DNA from: JAYKJB01 sp035284745 [NCBI: Candidatus Sericytochromatia bacterium]
Lineage (GTDB): Bacteria; Cyanobacteriota; Sericytochromatia; S15B-MN24
Assembly (NCBI GenBank): GCA_035284745.1
Contig: JAYKIL010000026.1
Span: 1-34,011 of the forward strand
Direction: 5' to 3'
DNA: 34,011 nucleotides
A program made the position numbers and the translations under genes. Each line of letters starts with the position of its first letter. Within the stretch, counting starts at the first letter, position 1. Under the pieces are notes generated by a model. That model saw only the letters and a list, made by a program, of their open reading frames with translations. It was not told the origin of the DNA and made no database searches. Positions 33,871 to 34,011 of this stretch are shown one piece after another.

Positions 33871-34011
33871 ACACCGAACGGGGCCGATCCGGTGGATCGG
33901 CCCCGCTGGGTGTTGGAGTTGGAGTGGAGTTGGAAAAAAGAAGGCAGAAAGATTGGAAAAGAATTAAACAGCCAAGGCCAAACGGTGGGCCAAGGGCACC
34001 AAGGCAAAGGC
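33871..34011. repeat. Right arm of the terminal inverted repeat
   Basis: This arm is the reverse complement of 1-141 with one mismatch (33884 against 128). It has a perfect 12-bp hairpin (33879-33890 with 33894-33905, loop GGT), and four GG pairs at 33915, 33921, 33926 and 33932 that could form a two-tier G-quadruplex. A purine-rich tract follows. The 110 bases between this arm and the gene at 33759 show nothing I can name. Confidence 0.95.

Noticed and set aside
1-34011. Linear plasmid or phage with terminal inverted repeats
   Set aside because: Gene content is housekeeping (tyrS, yajQ, miaE, ETF operon) with no replication, packaging or mobility genes, and the exact 127-bp limit fits an assembly junction better.

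Overview
The window looks like a chromosomal segment from an aerobic bacterium with a Gram-negative-type envelope. The evidence is several lipoproteins and signal-peptide proteins, a LysM protein, a Sco1 plus PCu(A)C pair that loads copper into cytochrome c oxidase, an O2-dependent MiaE-type tRNA hydroxylase, and an ETF-linked fatty-acid oxidation operon. There is no phage, plasmid or transposase gene. Taxonomy is an inference. The PdtaS/ANTAR two-component pair, NHL-repeat and Gly/Asn-repeat lipoproteins and five GCGATCGC sites (by eye, against about one expected) would fit a non-photosynthetic relative of Cyanobacteria, but I cannot confirm this. No tRNA, rRNA, CRISPR array or insertion sequence was found.

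Layout. 1-141 is one arm of an inverted repeat whose other arm is 33871-34011. The outermost 127 bases are identical, which looks like a de Bruijn assembly junction at a dispersed repeat. 181-3620 holds envelope genes (a predicted surface protein, a discoidin-like protein, a zinc-ribbon/LysM membrane protein, a rhodanese lipoprotein) and a CheY-type regulator with a GspE-N-like tail. 3819-6751 holds a glycosyltransferase, YajQ and the coupled copper-delivery pair. 6900-8929 is a convergent pair of secreted enzymes (phosphodiester glycosidase, papain-like lipoprotein). 9110-13322 holds an unknown protein, then a probable operon of YkgJ-type protein, MiaE, a secreted LPP20-like protein and a DUF4127 protein.

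17968-13333 (minus strand) is a tight run: tyrS, PdtaS-like histidine kinase, ANTAR regulator, a small membrane protein and an RseB/MucB-like periplasmic protein, the last three overlapping or abutting. This is the best candidate for an undescribed signalling cassette. 20926-18032 is a 964-residue NHL lipoprotein. Divergent from it is a coupled pair of lipoproteins (21041-24828), one a propeller-like protein carrying a DNRLRE-like module.

25046-32416 is a PadR-led operon for fatty-acid oxidation: thiolase, 3-hydroxyacyl-CoA dehydrogenase, enoyl-CoA hydratase, acyl-CoA dehydrogenase, ETF beta and alpha, and an unrecognised 92-residue protein overlapping the etfA stop. A promoter with operator-like repeats lies ahead of padR. 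The operon is flanked by two related carboxypeptidase-regulatory-like lipoproteins (23440-24828 and 32413-33759) in opposite orientation.

Gene packing is extreme. All six convergent junctions are 20 bp or less, two of them overlap by 4 bp at their stop codons, and none has a classical intrinsic terminator. No gene-free stretch exceeds 300 bases; the longest, 33760-34011, holds only the terminal repeat and about 110 bases in which I recognise nothing.
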